Part shown: positions 24,112 to 32,784 of the stretch, one piece after another
Layout: each line of letters opens with the position of its first letter
How positions within the stretch are numbered: position 1 is the stretch's first letter
Source of the DNA: Tsukamurella sp. 1534
Lineage (GTDB): Bacteria > Actinomycetota > Actinomycetes > Mycobacteriales > Mycobacteriaceae
Assembly (NCBI RefSeq): GCF_000312385.1
Contig: NZ_HE997626.1
Span: 1,456,572-1,520,571 of the forward strand
Direction of reading: 5' to 3'
Length of the DNA: 64,000 bases
The notes under the pieces: generated by a model
The model's database searches: none
Told to the model about the DNA's origin: nothing
The model's input: the letters and a program-made list of their open reading frames with translations, nothing else
Translations under genes and position numbers: made by a program

Positions 24112-25287
24112 ATGACCGACGCCGTCATCGTCGACATCGTCCGCACCGCGTCCGGCAAGGGGAAGCCGGGCGGTGCACTGCATCCCGTTCACCCCGTCGA
24201 CCTGTTCGCGGGCGTGATCTCGGCCCTGGTGCAGCGCAACGACATCGATCCCGCCGTCATCGACGACGTGATCGCAGGTTGCGTGCACCAGGTGGGGGAC
24301 CAGGCTCTCAACATCGCGCGGATCGCGGGGCTGACCGCGGGCCTGCCGGTGGAGGTGCCTGGAACCACGATCGACCGTCAGTGCGGATCCTCCCAGCAGG
24401 CGGCGCATTTCGCTGCGCAGGGAGTGATCGCCGGCGCGTACGACGTGGTGATCGCGGGTGGCGTCGAGTCCATGAGCCGTGTGCCCATGGGCTCGACGTC
24501 GCTCGTCGGCGCGCCGATGGGGCCGCTCGCAGCCCGCTTCCCGAGCCTGCCCCACCAGGGGATCGGTGCCGAGTTGATGGCCGCCCGCTGGAAACTGGAC
24601 AGGGAGAGCCTGGACTCCTTCGCAGCCGAATCACACCGTCGTGCAGCGAATGCGCACGCCTCCGGGGCGTTCGACTCCGAGATCGTTCCGGTCGCCCTGC
24701 CCGACGGTACGGTGCACTCGGTCGACGAGACGGTGCGCGCAACCACGACCGCCGAGGGGCTCGGCGCCCTCAAGCCCGCGTTCGCCGACCCTGCTTTCGC
24801 CGAGCGCTACCCCGAGATCGACTGGTCCATCACGCCGGGCAACTCGTCGCCGCTGACGGACGGCGCCTCGGCCGCGCTCATCATGAGCGCCGAGAAGGCC
24901 GCCGCCCTCGGCCTCACGCCCCGCGCCCGTTTCCATTCGTTCTCCGTGGTGGGCTCGGATCCGGAGATCATGCTCAGCGGCCCGATCCCCGCCACGCACA
25001 AGGCGCTCGACCGGGCCGGCCTCACCGCGGATCGGATCGACGCGTTCGAGGTCAACGAGGCGTTCGCATCGGTGCCCATGGCGTGGGCGGCGGAGTTCGA
25101 CGTGGATCCCGAGCGGCTCAATCCGCGCGGCGGCGCCATCGCGCTCGGCCATCCGCTCGGTGGTTCGGGCACTCGCCTCCTCGCGACGCTCGTGAACCAC
25201 CTCGAATCGAGCGGCGGTCGCTTCGGTTTGCAGACGATGTGCGAGGGCAACGGCATGGCCAACGCCACCATCATCGAGCGCCTCTGA
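24112..25287 (+). CDS. Acetyl-CoA acyltransferase (thiolase)
   Basis: A 391-residue thiolase. The acyl-carrying Cys91 sits in DRQCGSSQQA; the catalytic His is in ALGHPLGGSGTRL and the second Cys in MCEGNGMANA. N- and C-domains are both complete. It cleaves 3-ketoacyl-CoA to acetyl-CoA and a shortened acyl-CoA, or runs in reverse. It forms an operon with the SDR, with AAGGA before its ATG. The stop codon abuts the stop of the convergent dehydratase, with no bases between. The chain or ring system degraded is not evident; the nearby oxygenases suggest an alkyl or steroid-like substrate. Confidence 0.93.
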   Translation: MTDAVIVDIVRTASGKGKPGGALHPVHPVDLFAGVISALVQRNDIDPAVIDDVIAGCVHQVGDQALNIARIAGLTAGLPVEVPGTTIDRQCGSSQQAAHFAAQGVIAGAYDVVIAGGVESMSRVPMGSTSLVGAPMGPLAARFPSLPHQGIGAELMAARWKLDRESLDSFAAESHRRAANAHASGAFDSEIVPVALPDGTVHSVDETVRATTTAEGLGALKPAFADPAFAERYPEIDWSITPGNSSPLTDGASAALIMSAEKAAALGLTPRARFHSFSVVGSDPEIMLSGPIPATHKALDRAGLTADRIDAFEVNEAFASVPMAWAAEFDVDPERLNPRGGAIALGHPLGGSGTRLLATLVNHLESSGGRFGLQTMCEGNGMANATIIERL

Positions 25288-25842
25288 TCAGGCCGTCACC
25301 ACGCCGTGCATCACGATGCGCTCGGCGATGTCGGTGAAGTCGGACTCTTCGTCGGGCGACATGCCGATCAGCGTGGTGGAGAACGTCACCAGGTGCTCGT
25401 CGTCCTGCGAGTACATCTCGTTGCGGATGGTGACCATGTCGTAGCCGCCCACCTGGCGGTACTTGTCCACGTGCACGTGCATGGTCAGCTCGTGGCCGGC
25501 GACGACGGGCCGGTGGTAGGTCATCGACTCGTCGGCCTGCATCAACTGGCTGGCGCCGTAGCCGATCACGCCGTCGTCGAACAGGTGCCGGTTGGCCACG
25601 ATCCCGGCAACGCTCACCAGCATCGGCGGCGCCACCAGATCGTCGTGGCCCGCGGCGCGCGCCACCTCGAGGTCGTAGTGAACGGGGGCCGTGAACTGCG
25701 ACGCCCACGCGTACTCGCGGATCTTCTCGCGGCCCACGAGGTAGGTGTCCTTGTGCACGTAGTGATATCCCACGGCGGCCTCGGCCCGCGCGCTGATCTC
25801 TTCCTTGGACAGAGCCTCGGGGGACACCACATCGTTCGACAT
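25288..25842 (-). CDS. MaoC-like/FAS1-type dehydratase subunit (HadA/HadC-like)
   Basis: A 184-residue single hotdog protein of the N-terminal MaoC (FAS1-like dehydratase) type. HYVHKDTYLVGREKIREYAW and PVHYDLEVARAAGHDDLVAP are the landmarks, and QADESMTYHRPVVAGHEL follows. Mycobacterial HadA and HadC, which serve as non-catalytic partners of HadB in mycolate elongation, look like this, as do related (R)-hydratase subunits. ATG 25842 fits the family; the frame is open further. It is convergent with the thiolase. Whether it serves mycolate synthesis or beta-oxidation is undecided, because no HadB-type partner is adjacent. Confidence 0.82.
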   Translation of the reverse strand: MSNDVVSPEALSKEEISARAEAAVGYHYVHKDTYLVGREKIREYAWASQFTAPVHYDLEVARAAGHDDLVAPPMLVSVAGIVANRHLFDDGVIGYGASQLMQADESMTYHRPVVAGHELTMHVHVDKYRQVGGYDMVTIRNEMYSQDDEHLVTFSTTLIGMSPDEESDFTDIAERIVMHGVVTA

Positions 25843-25940
25843 GCAGTCGAACGTACGGGGGCGACCCCGTCGACGACTTGTGCGGACCTCCAACATTCGG
25901 TCCGACCGGTTGGAAACGGCGGGCCGAAGGGGGTGCGAGA

Positions 25941-26219
25941 TCAGGAGATGGGGATCTCCTTGATGGGCGAATCGGGCTTGCCGGCGGTCTTGCACCACAC
26001 CGACACCTGCTGCTGGAGCCCGGTGATCACCAGCGCCGACGGGTCCTCACCGTGCTTGTCCTTGTAGAGCTTGCCGACCTGCTCGCGCTGGTCGCCGTCG
26101 GACATCTTCAGGTAGTTCTCGCAGGTGGTGTCGCCGCCCGCCTTCGCGCACCCGCCGAACGCGAGCACGCCCACCGCGATCAGAGCGGCCGCACCGCTTC
26201 TCCGCCAAGACTTTTGCAG
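25941..26219 (-). CDS. Small lipoprotein, HdeA-like two-cysteine domain; start codon uncertain
   Basis: The mature part (from CAKAGGDTTCENYLKM to the end) has two further Cys, TTCENYL and VSVWCKT, spaced as in small HdeA-like acid-stress domains. The only standard start in frame (GTG 26174) leaves eight residues before the lipobox FGGC, too short for a signal peptide. Reading the same frame upstream gives KSWRRSGAAALIAVGVLAF before GGC, an excellent lipoprotein signal. No ATG, GTG or TTG opens it; CTG 26219, with AGGACGG just upstream, is the best candidate. I therefore extend to 26219 (92 residues). Function is unknown; it is expected on the outer face of the plasma membrane. Confidence 0.6.
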   Translation of the reverse strand: MQKSWRRSGAAALIAVGVLAFGGCAKAGGDTTCENYLKMSDGDQREQVGKLYKDKHGEDPSALVITGLQQQVSVWCKTAGKPDSPIKEIPIS

Positions 26220-26259
26220 TTCCGTCCTGCCGCCCTCTCCGTCCGGTTGCTCGGACAGA

Positions 26260-26769
26260 TTAGCCCGCGCGGTGCCGGCGGACGGCCTCCCGGCTGCCGC
26301 AGCGCGGCGAACAGTACCGCTGCGTCCCGTTGCGGGAGACGTCGGCGAAAACGCGCGAGCAGTCGCTCGACGAGCACCGCGCGAGCCGCGACATTCCCTG
26401 CGTGGTGAGGTGCAGCGCCGTCCCCACCAGGATCAGGACCGCCAGCTGGGCCTGCAGCGACGAGTCGGAGTCGCGGTAGTGCACGTGCCACCCCGAGCCC
26501 GCATGGTCGGTCACCCGTGGATACGACACATGCTGCGCCAAAAGAGAATTGAGTCGTTCGGCGCGCTCCGCCGGCCCGGTCGCGTCGACCACGGTGAGCC
26601 ACGCGTCCACGAGTGCGCGGCAGGCGGGGAAGTCCGACGGTGCCGCGCGCTCGACCACCATGTCGTGGTCGGCGCACCGTCGGAGGAGCTCCTCCAGGCC
26701 GGCCGGCGGGTCGTTCGCCAGGTCGGCGGCGAGTAGCACCGGGGCCGACCCGTAAGGGTTGATATGCAC
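26260..26769 (-). CDS. CGNR zinc-finger (ABATE domain) putative regulator
   Basis: A 169-residue protein. The N-terminal ABATE-like part (NPYGSAPVLLAADLANDPPA) precedes a C-terminal treble-clef zinc finger, ARCSSSDCSRVFADVSRNG then QRYCSPRCGSREAVRRHR, with four Cys as metal ligands. CGNR proteins are thought to bind DNA and regulate stress genes. The start is GTG 26769. It diverges from the TSUP exporter with only 26 bases between the starts, so the two promoters must overlap and the exporter is a plausible target. Confidence 0.85.
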   Translation of the reverse strand: MHINPYGSAPVLLAADLANDPPAGLEELLRRCADHDMVVERAAPSDFPACRALVDAWLTVVDATGPAERAERLNSLLAQHVSYPRVTDHAGSGWHVHYRDSDSSLQAQLAVLILVGTALHLTTQGMSRLARCSSSDCSRVFADVSRNGTQRYCSPRCGSREAVRRHRAG

Positions 26770-26795
26770 AAGGCCATTACAGCACGATCTATCCC

Positions 26796-27572
26796 GTGCC
26801 GGACATCACCACAACGACGCTGCTCCTTCTCCTGCTCGCGGCCCTCGCCGCCGGGTGGGTGGACTCCGTCGTGGGCGGGGGCGGCCTGATCCAGCTCCCC
26901 GCGCTGCTCATCGCGTTCCCGACCGCCGCGCCGATCCATCTGCTCGCCACCAACAAGATGGCGTCGATCGCGGGGACCGCCACCAGCAGCATCACCTACT
27001 GGCGGCGCGTCCGGCCCGACGCCCGGACCGCCGTCGCCCTCGCGATCCCCGCCTTCGCGGGCGGCGTCGCCGGTTCGCTCATCGCCTCGCACATCCCGCG
27101 TTCGGCCTTCAACCCGATCATCCTGTTCGCGCTCATCGTGGTGTTCGTCTACACGCTGCGCCAGCCGGACCTCGGCGACGCCACGAACCTGCGGTTCCGC
27201 GGGCACAGGCACCTGGTGACGGCCGGGCTCGCCGGGTTCGCGATCGGGGTGTACGACGGTGCGCTCGGCCCGGGCACGGGCTCGTTCCTCGTCTTCGCGA
27301 TGGTCGGCCTCATGGGCTACGCCTTCCTCGAGGCGTCGGCCAAGGCGAAGGTCGCGAACTTCGCGACCAACCTCGCCTCGCTCGTCGTGTTCCTCCCGCA
27401 GGGCGCCGGCTACTGGAAGCTGGGCCTCGCCATGGCGTGCGCCAACGTTGCGGGCGGCTACCTCGGGGCGCGCACCGCGGTATCGAAGGGGAGCGGTTTC
27501 GTGAAGGTCGTCTTCCTCGTGGTGGTCTCCGCGTTCATCTGCAAGATCGGTTTCGACGTAGTGACTCAGTGA
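26796..27572 (+). CDS. TSUP (TauE/SafE) family sulfite/organosulfonate exporter-like protein
   Basis: A 258-residue membrane protein with eight predicted helices and the internal two-fold symmetry of TauE/SafE. VDSVVGGGGLIQLPALL holds the GGGGLI signature of the first repeat, and GVYDGALGPGTGSFLVFAMV its counterpart in the second half. Members move sulfite, sulfoacetate or similar anions. The GTG is 26 bases from the divergent CGNR gene. The substrate is unknown. Confidence 0.88.
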   Translation: MPDITTTTLLLLLLAALAAGWVDSVVGGGGLIQLPALLIAFPTAAPIHLLATNKMASIAGTATSSITYWRRVRPDARTAVALAIPAFAGGVAGSLIASHIPRSAFNPIILFALIVVFVYTLRQPDLGDATNLRFRGHRHLVTAGLAGFAIGVYDGALGPGTGSFLVFAMVGLMGYAFLEASAKAKVANFATNLASLVVFLPQGAGYWKLGLAMACANVAGGYLGARTAVSKGSGFVKVVFLVVVSAFICKIGFDVVTQ

Positions 27573-27622
27573 GCTGGTTCACGCACAGCGGAACGGTTTG
27601 CGTTGTAGCCCATGGCTGGACG

Positions 27623-27628
27623 TAAAAT
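27623..27628 (+). promoter_or_regulatory. -10 hexamer for leaderless transcript of the zinc-ribbon gene
   Basis: TAAAAT ends six bases before GTG 27635, one of the clearest leaderless layouts in the window. Confidence 0.7.
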
Positions 27629-27634
27629 GGCGGG

Positions 27635-28348
27635 GTGAGCGAAGCCGGTGGCGCCCCCGAAGACCCGATCGACCTCGAGGCGTGGCGGAGCACCAACGAA
27701 CTGTCCGTCCCGTTCAGCGAAGCGCTGGACCGGTGGGCCGACGCCGCCCACGCGGCGCTCGCCCAGGACGCCGGACGCTTCGGATTCTTCATCAGTTACG
27801 CGGAGCTCGCGGCTCGCGCCCAGGCGGACGCCGGGATCGCCACGCGTGCGCCCGTCCGCCTCTGGGTCGCCGCCCTGCAGCGGCGGATCACGGACCTCTG
27901 CCAGGCCGCTGGCGAGCCCCCGCTCGTGGCGCTGATGGTCGGTCACGACCACAAGGTCGGCGAGGGCTACGCGTACGCGGTCGCCGCCGCCGGTCTCCCG
28001 GTTCCCGGGAACCTCGACGAGCACGCCGCGGCCGCGCGCTTCGCCTGCTACCAGCACTTCGGTGCCGCCGTCCCCTCCGGCGCCGGCCCCCGCCTCACGC
28101 CCAAGCTGGAGGAGGCCCGTCGCGCGGCGGCGGCGAAGGCCGCGAAGTCCCGGCCGTCGACCGGACGCGTCGTGAAGGCCCGCTCGGCCGCGCCGCGCTC
28201 CGGCGCGGCCCGCGCGACGGCGCCGGGGGAGCGGAAGGCACCGTCGGCCACGAAGGCCGCACCCGCCAAGCCCGAACCGCGGCAACCGAAACTGTGCCCC
28301 AATTGCTTCACCGAGCTCGCCGCAACCGGTATCTGCGGCTACTGCTGA
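27635..28348 (+). CDS. Protein with C-terminal zinc ribbon, unknown function
   Basis: A 237-residue protein I do not recognise. Residues 1-150 are folded-looking (DRWADAAHAALAQDAGRFGF, then LRQ-like helices and VALMVGHDHKVGEGYAYAV). Residues 155-215 are an Ala/Lys/Pro/Ser-rich, strongly basic linker that may bind nucleic acid. The tail LCPNCFTELAATGICGYC is a compact zinc ribbon with two CxxC pairs. The frame starts at GTG 27635, six bases after TAAAAT. The basic linker and zinc ribbon together hint at a nucleic-acid-associated or scaffold role; this is inference. Confidence 0.75.
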   Translation: MSEAGGAPEDPIDLEAWRSTNELSVPFSEALDRWADAAHAALAQDAGRFGFFISYAELAARAQADAGIATRAPVRLWVAALQRRITDLCQAAGEPPLVALMVGHDHKVGEGYAYAVAAAGLPVPGNLDEHAAAARFACYQHFGAAVPSGAGPRLTPKLEEARRAAAAKAAKSRPSTGRVVKARSAAPRSGAARATAPGERKAPSATKAAPAKPEPRQPKLCPNCFTELAATGICGYC

Positions 28349-28414
28349 TCCGCTAGCATCGGTCCGGGTACATCGGGCTCCCGGGCCTTCGCGCCGCGGG
28401 TCCTCCACCGCCCG

Positions 28415-29269
28415 GTGATCACAGTGAACAACCTGTCGTCAATCGACGATTCCCTTGTCCACGTTCGTATCTCGAACTGGCAGTACCAGTGCTGCGGCAC
28501 GGTGCCCCATCTCGGCGCCGAACTCACCGGCTCGCTCTCCGTCCACTCGGCCGAGGTGCCGGCGTATCTCGCCCCCGCAGTCACCGGCTGGGACCCGCAC
28601 AGCGGGCTCGTCACCATGGGCGAGGTGGTGGCGCAGCTCGGCTACGGCCTCGCCGATCCCACCGGCCCGCTCCACCTCGCGCTGAGCTGGCACGAGCACG
28701 ACGTACGCCCCGTCCTGACGGGCGTGGTCGAGCGCCTGTACGAGGAGACCGGCAGGTTCCTGCGGACCGGCGAGCGGTCGTATCGGTTCGCCCCGGAGTC
28801 AGCCGTCCACACTCCCGTGCGGGAGGCCACCCGGTGGCCCGACGACCTGCTGGAGGACGGTGGCCGGGCGACCACCGGCGTCGTCGCGGGCATCCGGATG
28901 ACCGCGCTGCGGATACCGACCGCCGGCGAGGTCGACGCGCGGCTCGCGACGGAGGAGCGGGAGCGCCGCACCCTGATGATCACCGGGCCGACCGGCTGCT
29001 TCGGGGCGCGGATCCCTCAGGTGGGAAGCCGGATCCACGTCGACCTGGGTGATCCGCGAATGGTCAAGCAGGGGATTCTCGACGGCCTCACAGCCACCGT
29101 CGGCGGTGAGGTGCTGCAGGCCAGTGCGACGCTCGAGCACAGTTCCGGCGGGGGCGCGATGTTCACCGCGTTCATTGAGCCCGACCCCGGTAACCCGCCG
29201 GCCGAACTCATGGTCCGCCTCCTCGTCGACTCGAAGGACGCCGTCCCCGAGGGCGCCGCTTCGGACTAG
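28415..29269 (+). CDS. Protein of unknown function with WQYQCCG motif
   Basis: A 284-residue cytoplasmic protein. The N-terminal HVRISNWQYQCCGTVPHLG recalls the WxxxCCG motif of a family often annotated DUF6578 in actinobacteria, but I cannot confirm membership. A second conserved-looking segment is ITGPTGCFGARIPQVGS near residue 190. No signal peptide or membrane helix. GTG 28415 is the first possible start; a later GTG four codons on is also possible. It overlaps the convergent MFS gene by four bases at the stop codons. Confidence 0.65.
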   Translation: MITVNNLSSIDDSLVHVRISNWQYQCCGTVPHLGAELTGSLSVHSAEVPAYLAPAVTGWDPHSGLVTMGEVVAQLGYGLADPTGPLHLALSWHEHDVRPVLTGVVERLYEETGRFLRTGERSYRFAPESAVHTPVREATRWPDDLLEDGGRATTGVVAGIRMTALRIPTAGEVDARLATEERERRTLMITGPTGCFGARIPQVGSRIHVDLGDPRMVKQGILDGLTATVGGEVLQASATLEHSSGGGAMFTAFIEPDPGNPPAELMVRLLVDSKDAVPEGAASD

Positions 29270-30549
29270 ACGGCCACCGGCTCGGGCGTCGCCGTCGACG
29301 CCCGGGCCCGAGGGACGGCCCAGCACATGACCGCCGCCGCCACGCAGAGCGCGCCGGCGGTGTAGAACGCCGGGTCGTAGCCGCCCGAGGCGTCGCGGAT
29401 GTAGCCCGCGCCGAACGCGGCCACCGCAGCGCCCACCTGGTGCGAGGCGAAGATCCAGCCGAACACGACGGGCGTCGATTCGCCGAAGTGCTGCCGGGCC
29501 AGCGCCATCGTGGGCGGCACGGTGGCCACCCAGTCGAGCCCGTAGAACAGCACGAACACCAGCAACCCGGGCGCCACCTCCGGCGAGAGCAGCGAGGGCA
29601 GCAACGCCAGCGCCAGACCGCGACCGAGGTAGTAGACCACCAGCAGGATGCGCGAATCCACGCGGTCGGTCAGCCAGCCGGAGGCGATGGTGCCGATCAC
29701 GTCGAAGATCCCGATGACGGCGAGGAGCGAGGCCGCCGCGGTGGCGGGCATCCCGTGATCGCCGGCGGCGGGGATGAAGTGGGTCTGCAGCAGCCCGTTC
29801 GTGGTGGCGCCGCAGATCGCGAAGCTCGCTGCCAGCAACCAGAACGCGGGCCTGCGGGCGCCCAGTACCAGGCCGGCGAACGCCGACTTCACGGCGCCGC
29901 CGCCGGCCGGCTGCGGCGGCGCCACCTCGTCGGCGCCGAACGGCGGCAGCCCCTTGTCGGCGGGCCACGAGCGCAGCAGCAGGCCCGCGACGGGGATCAC
30001 CGCCACTGCCACGGCGGTCACCACGAGCGTGGCGGCACGCCAGCCCAACGATTCCGACAGCGCCGCGACGATCGGCAGGAAGATCAGCTGCCCGGTGGCG
30101 CCGGCGGCGGTGAGCACGCCGGTCACCAGGCCCCGTCGGGCCACGAACCAGCGCTGGGCGATCGTCGCGACGAACGCCGTCGAGAGCGAGCCCGTGCCGA
30201 GGCCGACGAGCACGCCCCACAGCAGCATCAGCTGCCACGAGGCCGTCATGAACACCGCGAGGCCGGTGCCGGCGGCCACGAGCGACAGCGCACCGACCAC
30301 CACCGGCCGCACGCCGAGCTTGTCCATGAGCGCCGCCGAGAACGGGGCGGTGAGCCCGAACAGCGCCATGTTCACCGACATCGCCGCGCCGATCATCGCG
30401 TGCGACCAGCCGAACTCCATGTGCAGCGGGTCCATCATGACGCCGGGCACGGAGCGGAATCCCGCCGCTCCGAGCATGGTCACGAAGGCCACGCCGAGGA
30501 CGATCCACGCGTAGTGAGCGCGTCGCGCGCGCCGCAGTGTCGTAGTCAC
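29266..30549 (-). CDS. MFS transporter
   Basis: A 427-residue major facilitator with 12 predicted helices. GAAMSVNMALFGLTAPFSAALMD and KLGVRPVVV hold the loop-2/3 signature region, and GWLTDRVDSRILLVVYYLGRG its second-half counterpart. It resembles the oxalate/formate antiporter-like and monocarboxylate-like MFS group. GTG 30549 is preferred over the frame's first start at 30600 because the latter would cross the operator between this gene and the divergent GlxA regulator. The substrate is unknown; control by the GlxA protein is likely from the shared operator. Confidence 0.85.
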   Translation of the reverse strand: MTTTLRRARRAHYAWIVLGVAFVTMLGAAGFRSVPGVMMDPLHMEFGWSHAMIGAAMSVNMALFGLTAPFSAALMDKLGVRPVVVGALSLVAAGTGLAVFMTASWQLMLLWGVLVGLGTGSLSTAFVATIAQRWFVARRGLVTGVLTAAGATGQLIFLPIVAALSESLGWRAATLVVTAVAVAVIPVAGLLLRSWPADKGLPPFGADEVAPPQPAGGGAVKSAFAGLVLGARRPAFWLLAASFAICGATTNGLLQTHFIPAAGDHGMPATAAASLLAVIGIFDVIGTIASGWLTDRVDSRILLVVYYLGRGLALALLPSLLSPEVAPGLLVFVLFYGLDWVATVPPTMALARQHFGESTPVVFGWIFASHQVGAAVAAFGAGYIRDASGGYDPAFYTAGALCVAAAVMCWAVPRARASTATPEPVAV

Positions 30550-30585
30550 CCGATCAGGATTCCGCCGACGGTCGGCCCGAACCAG

Positions 30586-30620
30586 TGGCATGAATGACAA
30601 GATATGAAAGAATCATGCCA
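30586..30620. promoter_or_regulatory. Long-spaced inverted repeat TGGCATGA-N19-TCATGCCA
   Basis: Eight-base arms match perfectly (nine of ten if extended inward), centred between the MFS and GlxA genes and ending on the first base of the GlxA start codon. The wide spacing suits a dimer of AraC-type domains. The probable binder is the GlxA protein encoded at 30620. Confidence 0.75.
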
Positions 30621-31585
30621 TGCATACGGTGGCAGTGCTCCTGGTGGAACCGATCGTCGGCTTCGACGCGGCCATCCCGTCCCTGTGCTTCTCCGAGGCC
30701 ACCGACGACGCGGACGCCCCGCTCTACCGGGTCGTCACGTGCAGCACGGACGGCGGCCCGGTGCGCGCCATCGGCGGCTACACGATCACGCCCGAGGCCG
30801 GACCCGAGGTGCTCGCCGACGCGGACACCGTGATCGTGCCGGGTACCAAGATCGACGGTCCGCGGTTCGAGGGCACCCTGCCCGCGGAACTGCGCGCCGT
30901 GCTCGACACCATCCGTCCCGGAACCCGACTGGTGTCCATCTGCACCGGCGCGTTCGTCCTCGCCGCCGCTGGCTTCCTCGACGGCCGCGACGTGACCACG
31001 CACTGGAAGTACGGCGCCCAACTGCGCCGGCTCTACCCGCGCGTCGGGCTCGTGGACCACGTCCTGTTCACCGACGACGGGGACGTGCTCACCTCAGCCG
31101 GTCTCGCCGCGGGCCTCGACCTGTGCCTGCACCTGATCCGCACGGACCACGGCGCCGCCGTGGCCAACAAGGTGGCCCGGCACTGCGTGATCCCGCCCGG
31201 CCGCGAGGGCACCCAGGCCCAGTTCGTGGACGCACCCGTGCCGGCCCGAGGCCCGGGAAGCACCGTCGCCGTCCGGGATTGGGCGCTGCGCAACCTCGCC
31301 GAGAACCTGGGCGTGGAACGCCTCGCCCGCAGGGCTGGCATGTCCGTGCGCACCTTCAACCGCCGGTTCCGCGAGGAGACCGGGCAGACCCCCGGCGCCT
31401 GGGTGCTGCGCCGCCGGCTCGATCACGCCCGGGAGCTCCTGGAGGCCACCGATCGCCCCGTCGACGCCGTGGCCCGCGACGCCGGATTCGGCACCGGGGC
31501 GAGCCTGCGCGCGCACCTGCGGCGCGACACCGGGATGACCCCGCTCGGCTACCGCCGGGTGTTCCGACCGGCGGTCGGCGCCTGA
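30620..31585 (+). CDS. GlxA-family AraC regulator (DJ-1/PfpI domain plus HTH)
   Basis: A 321-residue regulator. Residues 1-190 form a DJ-1/PfpI amidotransferase-like sensing domain, with the elbow Cys in VSICTGAFVLAAAG; residues about 215-315 hold two AraC helix-turn-helix motifs (LGVERLARRAGMSVRTFNRR, then VDAVARDAGFGTGASLRAHL), closing with TGMTPLGYRR. It should sense a small metabolite and act on the divergent MFS transporter and on itself through the repeat at 30586-30620. The GlxA protein at 57052-58023 is a paralogue. Confidence 0.9.
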   Translation: MHTVAVLLVEPIVGFDAAIPSLCFSEATDDADAPLYRVVTCSTDGGPVRAIGGYTITPEAGPEVLADADTVIVPGTKIDGPRFEGTLPAELRAVLDTIRPGTRLVSICTGAFVLAAAGFLDGRDVTTHWKYGAQLRRLYPRVGLVDHVLFTDDGDVLTSAGLAAGLDLCLHLIRTDHGAAVANKVARHCVIPPGREGTQAQFVDAPVPARGPGSTVAVRDWALRNLAENLGVERLARRAGMSVRTFNRRFREETGQTPGAWVLRRRLDHARELLEATDRPVDAVARDAGFGTGASLRAHLRRDTGMTPLGYRRVFRPAVGA

Positions 31586-31608
31586 GCGCGCCACGGCATC
31601 ATGGAGGC

Positions 31609-32784
31609 ATGCAGGGTCGGATCGCTCCGCTCACCGGACTGCGCGCCGTCGCCGCGGCCGCGGTCTGCCTGACGCACGCCGCGTTCTCCACCGGCCACTA
31701 CACGGACGATTTCGTCGGTCATTTCTGGGCGCGATTCGAGATCGGCGTCCCCATCTTCTTCGCGCTCTCCGGCTTCCTCCTGTTCCGGCCGTGGGTCGCG
31801 CTCCTGTGCGACGGGACGGGGCGCCAGCCCGACCTGCGGCGCTACGCGTGGCACCGCTTCCGCCGGGTGGTGCCCGCCTACTGGGTGGTGGTGAGCGCGG
31901 TCTACCTGCTGGGGATCATCCGGTTCGAGCCGAACCCGTCCGGACGCGGCATCGACGGGTACCTGCGCAACCTGGGCTTTCTCCAGATCTACGGGTTCGG
32001 CCACATGCGGGTGGGACTCACCCAGGCGTGGAGCCTGTGCGTGGAGATGGCCTTCTACCTGGCGCTACCGCTGCTCGGCTGGCTGCTCACCGCGGTGGTG
32101 TGCCGCTATCGCTGGCGGCCCGGCCGGCTGTTCGCGGGGCTGGCCGCGCTGGCGGCGATCACGCCGGCGTGGATCACGGTGGCCCCGGACATCGAGCTCA
32201 CCGCCCGGATGTGGCCGCCGGCGTACCTGTGGTGGTTCATCGCCGGGATGGCGCTCACCGTCGCGGCACGGACGCTGCGGGCGTGGCCCCGCTGGGCCAC
32301 CCCGGCGTGCCTCGCGCTCGCCGTGGCCGCGTTCGTCGTCTCCGCCCTCCCGGCGATCGGCGGGCCGCCCACGATGGTGCCCCGCAGCCCCGTCGAGGCG
32401 ATCATGAAGTCCGCGCTCTACCTGGTGATCTCCGCCGCGCTCATCGCCCCGCTCGGCCTCGCGCCGCGCGGCGGTGCCCTCTATCACCGGCTGCTCGGCA
32501 GCCGGCCGATGGTGTGGCTCGGCGGCATCTCCTACGAGTTCTTCCTCATCCACCTCATCGTGATGGACGTGCTGCTGCTCGACGTGTTCGACTGGGTGCC
32601 GTTCACCGGGAACATCGCGATCGCCTTCGTCACGACGACCCTGGTGACGATCCCGCTCGCGTGGGCGCTGCGCGCCGCCCTCCCCTTCGGGGACAATGAC
32701 CGGGACCGACCGCGAAAGGGGGTGGACGATGACGGAGCCGGATCCGGAGGTGCACATCGACGCGCCGGTACGCCGGTGGTGTGA
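31609..32784 (+). CDS. Membrane acyltransferase (acyltransferase 3 family)
   Basis: A 391-residue protein with about ten membrane helices. The motif VCLTHAAFSTGH supplies the catalytic His near residue 22 and QAWSLCVEMAFYLALP the second family motif. Such enzymes O-acylate sugars, lipids or antibiotics at the membrane. The start ATG 31609 has GGAGG six bases upstream. The C-terminal 35 residues (GDNDRDRPRKG onward) are soluble and overlap the next gene's start in another frame by 56 bases. Acceptor and donor are unknown. Confidence 0.82.
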   Translation: MQGRIAPLTGLRAVAAAAVCLTHAAFSTGHYTDDFVGHFWARFEIGVPIFFALSGFLLFRPWVALLCDGTGRQPDLRRYAWHRFRRVVPAYWVVVSAVYLLGIIRFEPNPSGRGIDGYLRNLGFLQIYGFGHMRVGLTQAWSLCVEMAFYLALPLLGWLLTAVVCRYRWRPGRLFAGLAALAAITPAWITVAPDIELTARMWPPAYLWWFIAGMALTVAARTLRAWPRWATPACLALAVAAFVVSALPAIGGPPTMVPRSPVEAIMKSALYLVISAALIAPLGLAPRGGALYHRLLGSRPMVWLGGISYEFFLIHLIVMDVLLLDVFDWVPFTGNIAIAFVTTTLVTIPLAWALRAALPFGDNDRDRPRKGVDDDGAGSGGAHRRAGTPVV

